Assembly (NCBI GenBank): GCA_049889395.1
Contig: JBMHDM010000043.1
Location: 1-20,575 of the forward strand
DNA length: 20,575 nucleotides
From: UBA3537 sp049889395
GTDB taxonomy: Bacteria > Bacteroidota > Bacteroidia > Flavobacteriales > Flavobacteriaceae
Direction of reading: 5' to 3'
A program made the translations under genes and the position numbers. The stretch's first letter is position 1, and the number at the start of each line of letters is the position of its first letter. The notes under the pieces were generated by a model. The model was not told the origin of the DNA. It saw nothing but the letters and a program-made list of their open reading frames with translations, and did not search any database. This document shows positions 14,068 to 20,575 of the stretch, one piece after another.

Positions 14068-14541
14068 ATGAGAAACCTTTTATTTTTTGTTGCAATAATT
14101 ACCATTTTTAGTTGTCAGGATGATATCCAAACCAGTAACCCGACTTTACAGGGATTGCGCCATGGTGATTACACTTGGCGGGCTACAACTCGCACGGCTT
14201 CGGTACAAAATACTGGGGCTTTAATCATTTCGGGGAGTGACGGCTATGGCACCATGATTATCAGTTTGCCAACAGCTACTGTTGGGACTTACGAATTGGG
14301 AGAAGGTAAACTCGCTACCATCACCTACACAGAGCTAAATACTACCTATTCCACCCAAAACAACGGCACAGCATACCCGGTCTATTTAGGTGATGGTCAG
14401 GTCACTATCGATGAGGTAAATGCCGAAAATAACACCCTAAAAGGCCGTTTTTATTTTAACTCGTACGATAGTTCTGGGGCGAAATATATGAACTTCTCGG
14501 AAGGGGTGTTTTATAATTTAAAGTTTAGCTCTGGGGAGTAA
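14068..14541 (+). CDS. Small lipoprotein resembling DUF6252
   Basis: The 157-residue protein has a short lipoprotein signal (MRNLLFFVAIITIFSC; lipid-modified C16) followed by acidic residues (QDD). The mature part is predicted to be all beta, rich in Thr, Gly and Tyr, with alternating hydrophobic strands (GALIISGSDGYGTMIISL, then TLKGRFYFNSYD). The pattern of size, signal and GRFYF near the C terminus resembles DUF6252 lipoproteins of Bacteroidota, but this is pattern recognition from memory. No enzymatic motif is visible and the function is unknown. It is transcribed in the same direction as dnaE, with a 90-base gap. No operon relationship is evident. Confidence 0.7.
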   Translation: MRNLLFFVAIITIFSCQDDIQTSNPTLQGLRHGDYTWRATTRTASVQNTGALIISGSDGYGTMIISLPTATVGTYELGEGKLATITYTELNTTYSTQNNGTAYPVYLGDGQVTIDEVNAENNTLKGRFYFNSYDSSGAKYMNFSEGVFYNLKFSSGE

Positions 14542-14596
14542 TTAAATTGTTCATAACTACCTACAAAATCAAAGTCACTAATCTGAAAAATAGTCC

Positions 14597-14604
14597 TATA
14601 TTTA
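14597..14604 (+). promoter_or_regulatory. Weak candidate -7 element for dnaE
   Basis: TATATTTA differs from TAnnTTTG at the last base and lies 27 bases before the dnaE ATG. No -33 element is seen. It is the best candidate in the 90-base gap upstream of dnaE. Confidence 0.3.
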
Positions 14605-14631
14605 AAGTTCTATTGCAGAACAGAATTTAGG

Positions 14632-17600
14632 ATGTATTTAATATTTGATACCGAAACCACAGGCCTTCCCAAACGTTGGAATGCCCCCCTTACAGATACC
14701 GATAACTGGCCCCGTTGTGTGCAAATTGCTTGGCAATTGCACGACGCTATGGGTCAGTGCATTGAATATCAAGATTTTCTCATCCGTCCAGACGATTTTA
14801 ATATCCCCTACGATTCCGAACAAATTCATGGAATCTCTACTGCCTTAGCTCAAAAAGAGGGTGTTCCGTTACTAACTGTTTTGGAAACATTCAACGCTGC
14901 TATGGCCAAATCCCAATTTATTGTAGGGCAAAATGTTGGCTTCGACCTTAACATTATGGGTTGTGAATATTATCGTATGCAGGTGGATACATCTCTGAAT
15001 GAGATGCCTGTATTGGACACTTGTACTGAGACCACGGCTAGCTTATGTCAAATTCCAGGTGGCCGAGGCGGTAAGTTTAAATTACCGACCCTAACCGAAT
15101 TGCATCAACATTTGTTTGACAAGCCGTTTGCAGAAGCCCACAATGCCACTGCCGATGTGGAAGCTACCACACGCTGCTTCTTAGAACTCTTGCGTCGTGG
15201 ATATTTTTCGACAGAGCAGTTACAGTCGGATGACAACTATTTAAAAGAATTTCAGGATCAATATCCAGATCCGATATCTCCTTTAGGATTGAAGCACCTT
15301 AACCTAAAGGCTGCGTCCGAAAACATCGCTAAAGCCACAAAATCTGAAAAGAAACTCGAAACGCCTTCTACCGTCACTGAAGGTCTATCACAACAACTTG
15401 CATCAGCAAGTGTGGTACACTTGCATAATCATTCTCAATTTTCGATTCTACAATCAACCATTAGCATCAAAAAATTAGTCAAGGCTACTGCCAGAGCGGG
15501 TATGCCGGCCGTTGCCATTACAGATCATGGCAACCTAATGGGGGCTTTTCATTTTGTTAAAGAAATTGGCTTACATAATAAAACACTAAAACAGCGTCGT
15601 GCAGCTGCTGAATCAGAGGATAAAACATTTAATCAAAAACCCATAAAACCCATTGTTGGGTGCGAGTTTTTTGTTTGTGACGATCACACCAACAAATCAC
15701 AGAAAGATAATGGCTACCAAATGGTTTTTTTGGCCAAAAATAAAAAGGGTTATCAAAACTTAGTTAAACTCTCATCTTTGGCCTTTACCGATGGTTTTTA
15801 TTATGTTCCTCGAATCGACAAAAAATTAGTCGAGCAATACAAAGACAACCTCATAGTGTTGTCTGGAAATTTATATGGAGAAGTTCCATCAAAGATTTTA
15901 AACGTTGGGGAAAAACAAGCGGAAGATGCCTTACTGTGGTGGCGGTCTCAATTTGGATCCGATTTTTACATCGAAATTATGCGGCATGGTCAAGAGGATG
16001 AAAATCGGGTAAACACCGTCTTAATTGAATGGTCCAAAAAACACAACGTTCAGCTCATCGCCACTAATAATACGTATTATATAAATCAAACAGAGGCCAA
16101 TGCCCACGATATTTTGTTGTGTGTCAAAGATGGTGAAAAGCAAGCAACACCCATTGGGCGTGGGCGTGGATACCGCTTTGGTTTACCCAATCAAGAGTAT
16201 TATTTTAAGGACTCTGAAGCCATGAAAGTTTTATTTCAAGATGTGCCAGAGGCCATTTTGAATATGCAATCACTTATAGATAAAATCGAGCCCTTCGAAC
16301 TAGCTAGAGATGTTTTGTTGCCTAAATTTGATATTCCTCAAAAATTTATTCACCCAGACGATGCTAAAGAGGGCACTAAGCACGGTGAGAATGCTTATTT
16401 GCGACATTTAACCTACGAAGGCGCCAAAAAACGCTATGGCCAGCTCAGCCCAGAAATTCAAGATCGAATTGATTTTGAACTAAAAACCATTGAAAACACG
16501 GGCTATCCGGGTTATTTTTTAATTGTTGAAGATTTTATTCGCGAAGCTCGAAATATGGGGGTCTCGGTGGGGCCTGGTCGAGGTTCTGCCGCAGGATCTG
16601 TTGTGGCCTATTGTTTATGGATTACCAATATAGACCCCATTAAATATGACTTACTGTTTGAGCGTTTTTTGAATCCAGACCGAATCAGTATGCCCGATAT
16701 TGATATTGATTTTGACGATGAGGGTCGAGCGAAAGTCATGGAATACGTGATCAATAAATATGGCGCCAATCAGGTGGCGCAAATTATAACATACGGTACA
16801 ATGGCCGCCAAATCTTCAATAAGAGACACCGCTCGAGTCTTGGACTTGCCTTTGGGTGATGCCGACCGTTTAGCGAAATTGGTACCAAATATGTCTAAGC
16901 TCAACAAAATTTTTGGCGTTGAAGAAAAAACACTCAGGCAAAAGTTTCGAGCAGAAGATATGCAATTGATCAATCAATTACTTAATATTTCCGAAGGAGA
17001 TGATTTGGAGGCCGAAACCGTTAACCAAGCCAAAGTTCTTGAGGGTTCTTTAAGAAATACGGGAATTCATGCTTGTGGCGTCATCATCACACCAGGCGAT
17101 ATCACCAATTACGTTCCTATTGCTACGGCCAAAGATTCGGATCTGTATGTTACACAATTTGATAATGCGGTCGTGGAAGATGCGGGCTTGCTGAAAATGG
17201 ACTTTTTGGGGTTAAAAACCTTGACCCTCATCAAAGACACCGTCAAAATTGTTAAAGCTAAACATGGCATCGAACTCGATCCCGAAAATTTTCCATTGGA
17301 CGATGAAGCAACTTATGAGCTCTTTCAACGTGGGGAAACGGTAGGCATTTTTCAATACGAATCCCCCGGTATGCAAAAGCATATGCGTGACTTGAAGCCT
17401 ACTGTTTTTGCCGATTTAATTGCCATGAATGCACTTTACAGACCTGGTCCCTTGGAGTATATTCCAAGTTTTATTCGACGTAAACAAGGAGAGGAGGAGA
17501 TTACCTATGATTTGCCTGAGATGGAGGAATACCTAAAAGAAACTTATGGAATTACCGTTTATCAAGAGCAGGTAATGTTGTTATCCCAAAAACTAGCTGA

Positions 17601-19017
17601 TTTTACAAAAGGTGAAGCCGACGTTCTTCGTAAAGCAATGGGAAAAAAACAAAAAGCGGTATTGGATAAAATGAAACCCCAATTTATAAATCAAGCTAGT
17701 GCGAAAGGATTAGATCCCGAAAAACTAGAAAAAATTTGGTCAGATTGGGAGAAATTTGCTAGCTATGCCTTTAATAAATCTCACTCTACTTGCTATGCTT
17801 GGATTGCTTATCAAACAGCCTACCTTAAAGCACATTATCCCGCTGAGTACATGGCTGCCGTACTTTCCAATAACATGAACGATATCAAGCAGGTTACTTT
17901 CTTTATGGAAGAAGCCAAACGTATGAAACTCAACGTGCTTGGGCCAGATGTAAATGAAAGTTATTATAAATTTTCGGTCAATAAAGATAACGCAATTCGC
18001 TTTGGGATGGGGGCCATAAAAGGCGTTGGTCATGGTGCCGTAAAAACCATTGTAGAGGAACGAAAAAAAGAAGGTCCTTATCGATCCATTTTTGATTTGG
18101 CCAAGCGAATAGATTTACGTTCAGCTAACAAAAAAGCATTTGAGAATTTAGCCAATGCAGGAAGTTTTGATGGTTTCAATAACACACACAGAGCACAGTA
18201 TTTTTACGAAGAAGGTGATGGTGTTTCATTTTTAGAAAAAACATTAAAGTACGCTCATAAATTTCAGGAAAATCAAAATTCGGCACAAGTCAGTTTATTT
18301 GGTGAGACTAGCGAGATTCAGTTTCCAGAACCCCAACTACCTTCTTGTGAATCATGGGGTACTATGGAAAAACTAGCCAGAGAAAAAGAAGTTGTAGGGA
18401 TATATATTTCTGGTCATCCCTTGGATGATTTTAAAATTGAAATGCAAAATTTCTGTAATGCAACTGTGGCAGTATTTGACAATATGACTTCTTTAATAAA
18501 CAAAGAAATTACTTTTGGTGGGGTGATTAGCGATGTTGAACACCGAATTAGTCGACAGGGTAAGGGATGGGCAAGTTTTACAGTAGAGGACTACAATAGT
18601 GGTCATGAATTTCGAATTTTTGGTGAGGAATACTTAAAATTTAAGCATTTTCTGATGCTTAATAATTTTGTGTACATCCGGGCCTTTGTGCGCGAAGGAT
18701 GGATTAACCGAGAGACTGGTAAAAAAGGCGATCCTAGATTGCAATTTAACTCCTTTCAATTGTTGCATGATGTTATGGATGCTTATGCTAAAAAGTTATC
18801 TATTCAGTTGAACATCAAGACCTTATCCAGCGATAAAATTCAGGTCATAAACGAATTATTACAACTACACAAAGGCAAACACAATTTGAACTTTGTGGTT
18901 TACGACGATGAAGAAACCATTAAAGTAGAATTGAAAAGTCGTAAACAAAAAGTCAAAATTTCTCAAGAATTATTGAACGAATTAGAGTTGCAGGAGGTTT
19001 TTTACAAGCTCAACTAA
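14632..19017 (+). CDS. dnaE: DNA polymerase III alpha subunit with fused N-terminal DEDDh exonuclease
   Basis: This 1461-residue replicative polymerase joins a proofreading exonuclease to DnaE. The exonuclease (about 1-190) is complete: D6 and E8 in FDTETTG, D105 in GQNVGFD, H170 and D175 in HNATAD. A linker (190-255) leads to the PHP domain (about 260-490, HLHNHSQFS). The catalytic core has GPGRGSAAGS, D689 and D691 in PDIDIDFDDEGR, and D857 in KMDFLGLKTL. A helix-hairpin-helix follows (MGAIKGVGHGAVKTI, about 1126), then QVSLF (1219-1223), which fits the sliding-clamp-binding consensus QxxLF, and an OB fold (about 1290-1340). Five of nine PHP metal-site positions appear substituted, so proofreading probably rests on the N-terminal domain. 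The fused form is, as I recall, standard in Flavobacteriaceae. The ATG at 14632 is required for the exonuclease motif. Confidence 0.95.
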   Translation: MYLIFDTETTGLPKRWNAPLTDTDNWPRCVQIAWQLHDAMGQCIEYQDFLIRPDDFNIPYDSEQIHGISTALAQKEGVPLLTVLETFNAAMAKSQFIVGQNVGFDLNIMGCEYYRMQVDTSLNEMPVLDTCTETTASLCQIPGGRGGKFKLPTLTELHQHLFDKPFAEAHNATADVEATTRCFLELLRRGYFSTEQLQSDDNYLKEFQDQYPDPISPLGLKHLNLKAASENIAKATKSEKKLETPSTVTEGLSQQLASASVVHLHNHSQFSILQSTISIKKLVKATARAGMPAVAITDHGNLMGAFHFVKEIGLHNKTLKQRRAAAESEDKTFNQKPIKPIVGCEFFVCDDHTNKSQKDNGYQMVFLAKNKKGYQNLVKLSSLAFTDGFYYVPRIDKKLVEQYKDNLIVLSGNLYGEVPSKILNVGEKQAEDALLWWRSQFGSDFYIEIMRHGQEDENRVNTVLIEWSKKHNVQLIATNNTYYINQTEANAHDILLCVKDGEKQATPIGRGRGYRFGLPNQEYYFKDSEAMKVLFQDVPEAILNMQSLIDKIEPFELARDVLLPKFDIPQKFIHPDDAKEGTKHGENAYLRHLTYEGAKKRYGQLSPEIQDRIDFELKTIENTGYPGYFLIVEDFIREARNMGVSVGPGRGSAAGSVVAYCLWITNIDPIKYDLLFERFLNPDRISMPDIDIDFDDEGRAKVMEYVINKYGANQVAQIITYGTMAAKSSIRDTARVLDLPLGDADRLAKLVPNMSKLNKIFGVEEKTLRQKFRAEDMQLINQLLNISEGDDLEAETVNQAKVLEGSLRNTGIHACGVIITPGDITNYVPIATAKDSDLYVTQFDNAVVEDAGLLKMDFLGLKTLTLIKDTVKIVKAKHGIELDPENFPLDDEATYELFQRGETVGIFQYESPGMQKHMRDLKPTVFADLIAMNALYRPGPLEYIPSFIRRKQGEEEITYDLPEMEEYLKETYGITVYQEQVMLLSQKLADFTKGEADVLRKAMGKKQKAVLDKMKPQFINQASAKGLDPEKLEKIWSDWEKFASYAFNKSHSTCYAWIAYQTAYLKAHYPAEYMAAVLSNNMNDIKQVTFFMEEAKRMKLNVLGPDVNESYYKFSVNKDNAIRFGMGAIKGVGHGAVKTIVEERKKEGPYRSIFDLAKRIDLRSANKKAFENLANAGSFDGFNNTHRAQYFYEEGDGVSFLEKTLKYAHKFQENQNSAQVSLFGETSEIQFPEPQLPSCESWGTMEKLAREKEVVGIYISGHPLDDFKIEMQNFCNATVAVFDNMTSLINKEITFGGVISDVEHRISRQGKGWASFTVEDYNSGHEFRIFGEEYLKFKHFLMLNNFVYIRAFVREGWINRETGKKGDPRLQFNSFQLLHDVMDAYAKKLSIQLNIKTLSSDKIQVINELLQLHKGKHNLNFVVYDDEETIKVELKSRKQKVKISQELLNELELQEVFYKLN

Positions 19018-19066
19018 CCCTATTGTTTTTACCAATTTATTCATAAGAAAAACCAATATTTAGGTA

Positions 19067-19097
19067 TTAGTGTAACTAAAAAATTTAACTAACTTTG
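19067..19097 (+). promoter_or_regulatory. Promoter of trxA
   Basis: TAACTTTG (19090-19097) matches the -7 consensus TAnnTTTG. TTAG (19067-19070), one base off TTTG, lies 19 bases upstream, the preferred spacing. The -7 element is 23 bases before the trxA ATG, and the dnaE stop lies 49 bases further upstream. Confidence 0.6.
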
Positions 19098-19120
19098 TAC
19101 AAATAATCAAACTCAAACTC

Positions 19121-19438
19121 ATGGCATTAGAAATAACAGACGCAAATTTTGAAGAAACCGTACTAAAAAGTGACAAACCTGTAATGGTCGATTTTTGGGC
19201 CGCTTGGTGTGGACCGTGTAGAATGGTGGGGCCTATCATTGATGAAATTAGTAATGAATACGCTGATAAAGCTGTTGTTGGTAAGGTTGACGTAGATTCC
19301 AATCAAGAATTTGCTGCCAAATATGGTGTTCGAAATATTCCTACTGTTTTGGTTTTTCAAAATGGTGAGGTCGTTGGACGTCAAGTAGGTGTAGCGCCCA
19401 AAGCTACCTACACTGAAGCCATAGACGCTCTTTTGTAG
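19121..19438 (+). CDS. trxA: Thioredoxin
   Basis: A canonical 105-residue thioredoxin, the cytoplasmic thiol-disulfide reductant. The active site WAAWCGPCRM has the redox pair C30 and C33. D24 in VMVDFWA corresponds to the buried Asp of E. coli thioredoxin, and the cis-Pro loop is RNIPTVLVF. There is no signal peptide. Its own promoter precedes it and a hairpin follows it, so it appears monocistronic. Thioredoxin reductase is not in the window: the reductase-like flavoprotein encoded at 9379-10434 lacks the required CxxC. Confidence 0.97.
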   Translation: MALEITDANFEETVLKSDKPVMVDFWAAWCGPCRMVGPIIDEISNEYADKAVVGKVDVDSNQEFAAKYGVRNIPTVLVFQNGEVVGRQVGVAPKATYTEAIDALL

Positions 19439-19457
19439 AATACTCAAAATTTAAAAA

Positions 19458-19490
19458 ATAAAAGGTTTGTCTAGTTGGCAAACCTTTTAT
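19458..19490 (+). terminator. Hairpin terminator after trxA
   Basis: ATAAAAGGTTTG (19458-19469) and CAAACCTTTTAT (19479-19490) form a perfect 12-bp stem with a 9-base loop, 19 bases past the trxA stop. The T-run is short (TTTT) and lies within the arm, so termination may be incomplete. The hairpin ends 11 bases before the next ATG. Confidence 0.7.
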
Positions 19491-19501
19491 AGTTTAGACC
19501 A

Positions 19502-20431
19502 ATGAAGCGTCAAAATCAGGACAGAGATATATCACAGTTTTATAATTTTGAATTAATGGCACAGTCCATTGTTGAGGGCTTTATGACTGGATTGCACAAA
19601 AGCCCCTTTCATGGCTTTTCTTCAGAATTTGCAGAGCATAAAATTTATAATCAGGGCGATAGTACTAAACACATCGATTGGAAACGTTTTGCCAAAACAG
19701 ATAAACTTTACACCAAGCGCTTTGATGAGGAAACTAATATGCGTTGTCATATTATTTTAGATCAGAGTTCATCAATGCATTACCCTAGTCAAAAAGAATA
19801 CCCTGGTCTAGAGTTTAATAAATTTGAATTTTCTGTATTGGCTTCGAGTGTCTTGCTTCATATACTCAAAAAGCAACGCGACGCGGTAGGGCTTAGTCTT
19901 TTTGATGAAAACTATAATTTTTATGCTCCGGAAAAAGGAAGCGATCGTCACCACCGCTTGCTTTTGGATAAATTGCACTCGGCACTTCAAAAACCAAAAA
20001 TTAAGACCAAAACAAAAACTCTTGAGGCCCTTCACCTAATTGCAGAAAAACTTCATAGGAGATCTATGATTTTTTTATTTACCGATTTATTTCAAACCGA
20101 TGTACAGCAAGAACAATTATTCGAAGCACTTCGGCATTTGAAACACAACAAACACGAGCTGGTTTTGTTTCATGTGTATGACAAAACTACTGAGTTAGAG
20201 TTTAATTTCAAGAATACTCCCCAGAGATTTATCGATGTAGAATCTGAGGATTTCATAGACATTTTTCCAGAATCTTTTCAAGCAAAATACAATGCTGCTG
20301 TTGCTCAATATTTTAAAATACTTAAACTTAAATGTGGTCAATATAAAATTCATTATGTCGGAGTAGATATCCGCGAAGGTTTTGAAAAAATTATGATGAC
20401 CTACTTTGAAAAACGCCATAAATTTTTGTGA
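19502..20431 (+). CDS. DUF58 domain protein (MoxR-associated type)
   Basis: The 309-residue protein is a DUF58 member, the von Willebrand A-like proteins usually found beside MoxR AAA+ ATPases and BatA/BatB-type proteins. The DUF58 signature is GDSTKHIDWKRFAKTDKLYTKRFDEETN (two adjoining conserved blocks, about 52-79). A MIDAS-like DxSxS follows (D87, S89, S91 in LDQSSSM), then FLFTDLF near residue 196. There is no signal peptide or membrane segment. DUF58 proteins are thought to work with MoxR in chaperone-like assembly, possibly through metal-dependent binding; no exact activity is assigned. MoxR and Bat genes are not next to it here: trxA lies before it and a tRNA with its own promoter after it. 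No clear promoter of its own is seen, so it may depend on read-through past the trxA hairpin. Confidence 0.88.
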   Translation: MKRQNQDRDISQFYNFELMAQSIVEGFMTGLHKSPFHGFSSEFAEHKIYNQGDSTKHIDWKRFAKTDKLYTKRFDEETNMRCHIILDQSSSMHYPSQKEYPGLEFNKFEFSVLASSVLLHILKKQRDAVGLSLFDENYNFYAPEKGSDRHHRLLLDKLHSALQKPKIKTKTKTLEALHLIAEKLHRRSMIFLFTDLFQTDVQQEQLFEALRHLKHNKHELVLFHVYDKTTELEFNFKNTPQRFIDVESEDFIDIFPESFQAKYNAAVAQYFKILKLKCGQYKIHYVGVDIREGFEKIMMTYFEKRHKFL

Positions 20432-20448
20432 AAAAATAAATAAAAACG

Positions 20449-20479
20449 TTTGCGGTATTAAAAATGCAGTGTATATTTG
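20449..20479 (+). promoter_or_regulatory. Consensus promoter of tRNA-Asp
   Basis: TTTG (20449-20452), a 19-base spacer and TATATTTG (20472-20479) match both elements and the spacing of the Bacteroidota housekeeping promoter. The tRNA begins 18 bases after the -7 element. This is the best promoter in the window. Confidence 0.85.
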
Positions 20480-20497
20480 CATTCGCTACAGAGCAAC

Positions 20498-20571
20498 GGT
20501 TTGGTAGTTCAGTTGGTTAGAATACCTGCCTGTCACGCAGGGGGTCGCGGGTTCGAGTCCCGTCCAGACCG
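20498..20571 (+). tRNA. tRNA-Asp, anticodon GTC
   Basis: A complete 74-base cloverleaf. The acceptor arms GGTTTGG and CCAGACC pair with one G-T wobble. The D arm is GTTC/GAAT with loop AGTTGGTTA. The anticodon stem is CCTGC/GCAGG with loop CTGTCAC, giving anticodon GTC (20532-20534). The T arm is GCGGG/CCCGT with loop TTCGAGT, and the discriminator base is G (20571). The 3' CCA is not encoded (CAAA follows), so it must be added by tRNA nucleotidyltransferase. The window ends four bases later, so further tRNAs in the same transcript cannot be excluded. Confidence 0.97.
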
Positions 20572-20575
20572 CAAA

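Noticed and set aside
14638..14848. Short open frames on both strands at the 5' end of dnaE, considered as a small regulatory peptide.
   Set aside because: They overlap the conserved exonuclease motif region and show no independent coding signal.
19018..19066. Partly complementary ATTGTTTTT and AAAAACCAAT after dnaE as a terminator.
   Set aside because: The pairing needs a bulge, is AT-rich, and has no following T-run.
1..20575. A search by eye for CRISPR repeats, insertion sequences, integrases, toxin-antitoxin pairs or defence genes.
   Set aside because: None found; gene content, composition and spacing look like stable core genome throughout.

Overview
This 20.6 kb window reads as chromosomal DNA of a Bacteroidota member, most likely family Flavobacteriaceae. 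The reasons are AT-rich sequence, several promoters of the Bacteroidota type (-7 element TAnnTTTG, sometimes with an upstream TTG/TTTG), weak or absent Shine-Dalgarno sequences, two secreted proteins with type IX secretion (T9SS) C-terminal sorting domains, an S16 protein with a long Ala/Glu/Lys tail, and a DNA polymerase III alpha subunit that carries an N-terminal proofreading exonuclease. It looks like ordinary core genome. I see no insertion sequence, phage, CRISPR array, toxin-antitoxin pair or defence island, and no candidate for a wholly new system.

Layout, left to right. The 3' part of tyrS (+) meets a LuxE/PaaK-like acyl-activating enzyme (-) with overlapping stop codons. A strong hairpin terminator separates that gene from two minus-strand T9SS cargo proteins with lamin-tail-like domains. 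Next, on the plus strand, are an OmpR/PhoB-type response regulator and its histidine kinase (ATGA overlap), then a tight run of trmB, a LysE-family exporter and an alkyltransferase-like protein. A second plus-strand run holds mrp, a NifU C-terminal-domain protein, a thioredoxin-reductase-like ferredoxin-NADP reductase and an adrenodoxin-type [2Fe-2S] ferredoxin. This run starts from a clear promoter that is overlapped by a 16-bp palindrome.

A minus-strand block follows: rpsP, rimM, a glutaryl-CoA dehydrogenase-like enzyme and an SGNH-hydrolase lipoprotein. A terminator-like hairpin sits inside rpsP-rimM. The plus strand then carries a DUF6252-like lipoprotein, the exonuclease-fused dnaE, trxA, a DUF58 protein and a tRNA-Asp(GTC) with a textbook promoter.

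How the genes work together. The mrp-to-ferredoxin run joins Fe-S cluster delivery (Mrp, NifU-type carrier) to an NADPH-to-ferredoxin electron chain, so it is a plausible Fe-S/redox operon. TyrRS, TrmB, S16, RimM and tRNA-Asp are translation functions scattered through the window. The most instructive details are molecular: DnaE has a complete DEDDh exonuclease but a decayed PHP site, Mrp lacks the usual CxxC, and an attenuator-like hairpin lies directly before rimM.
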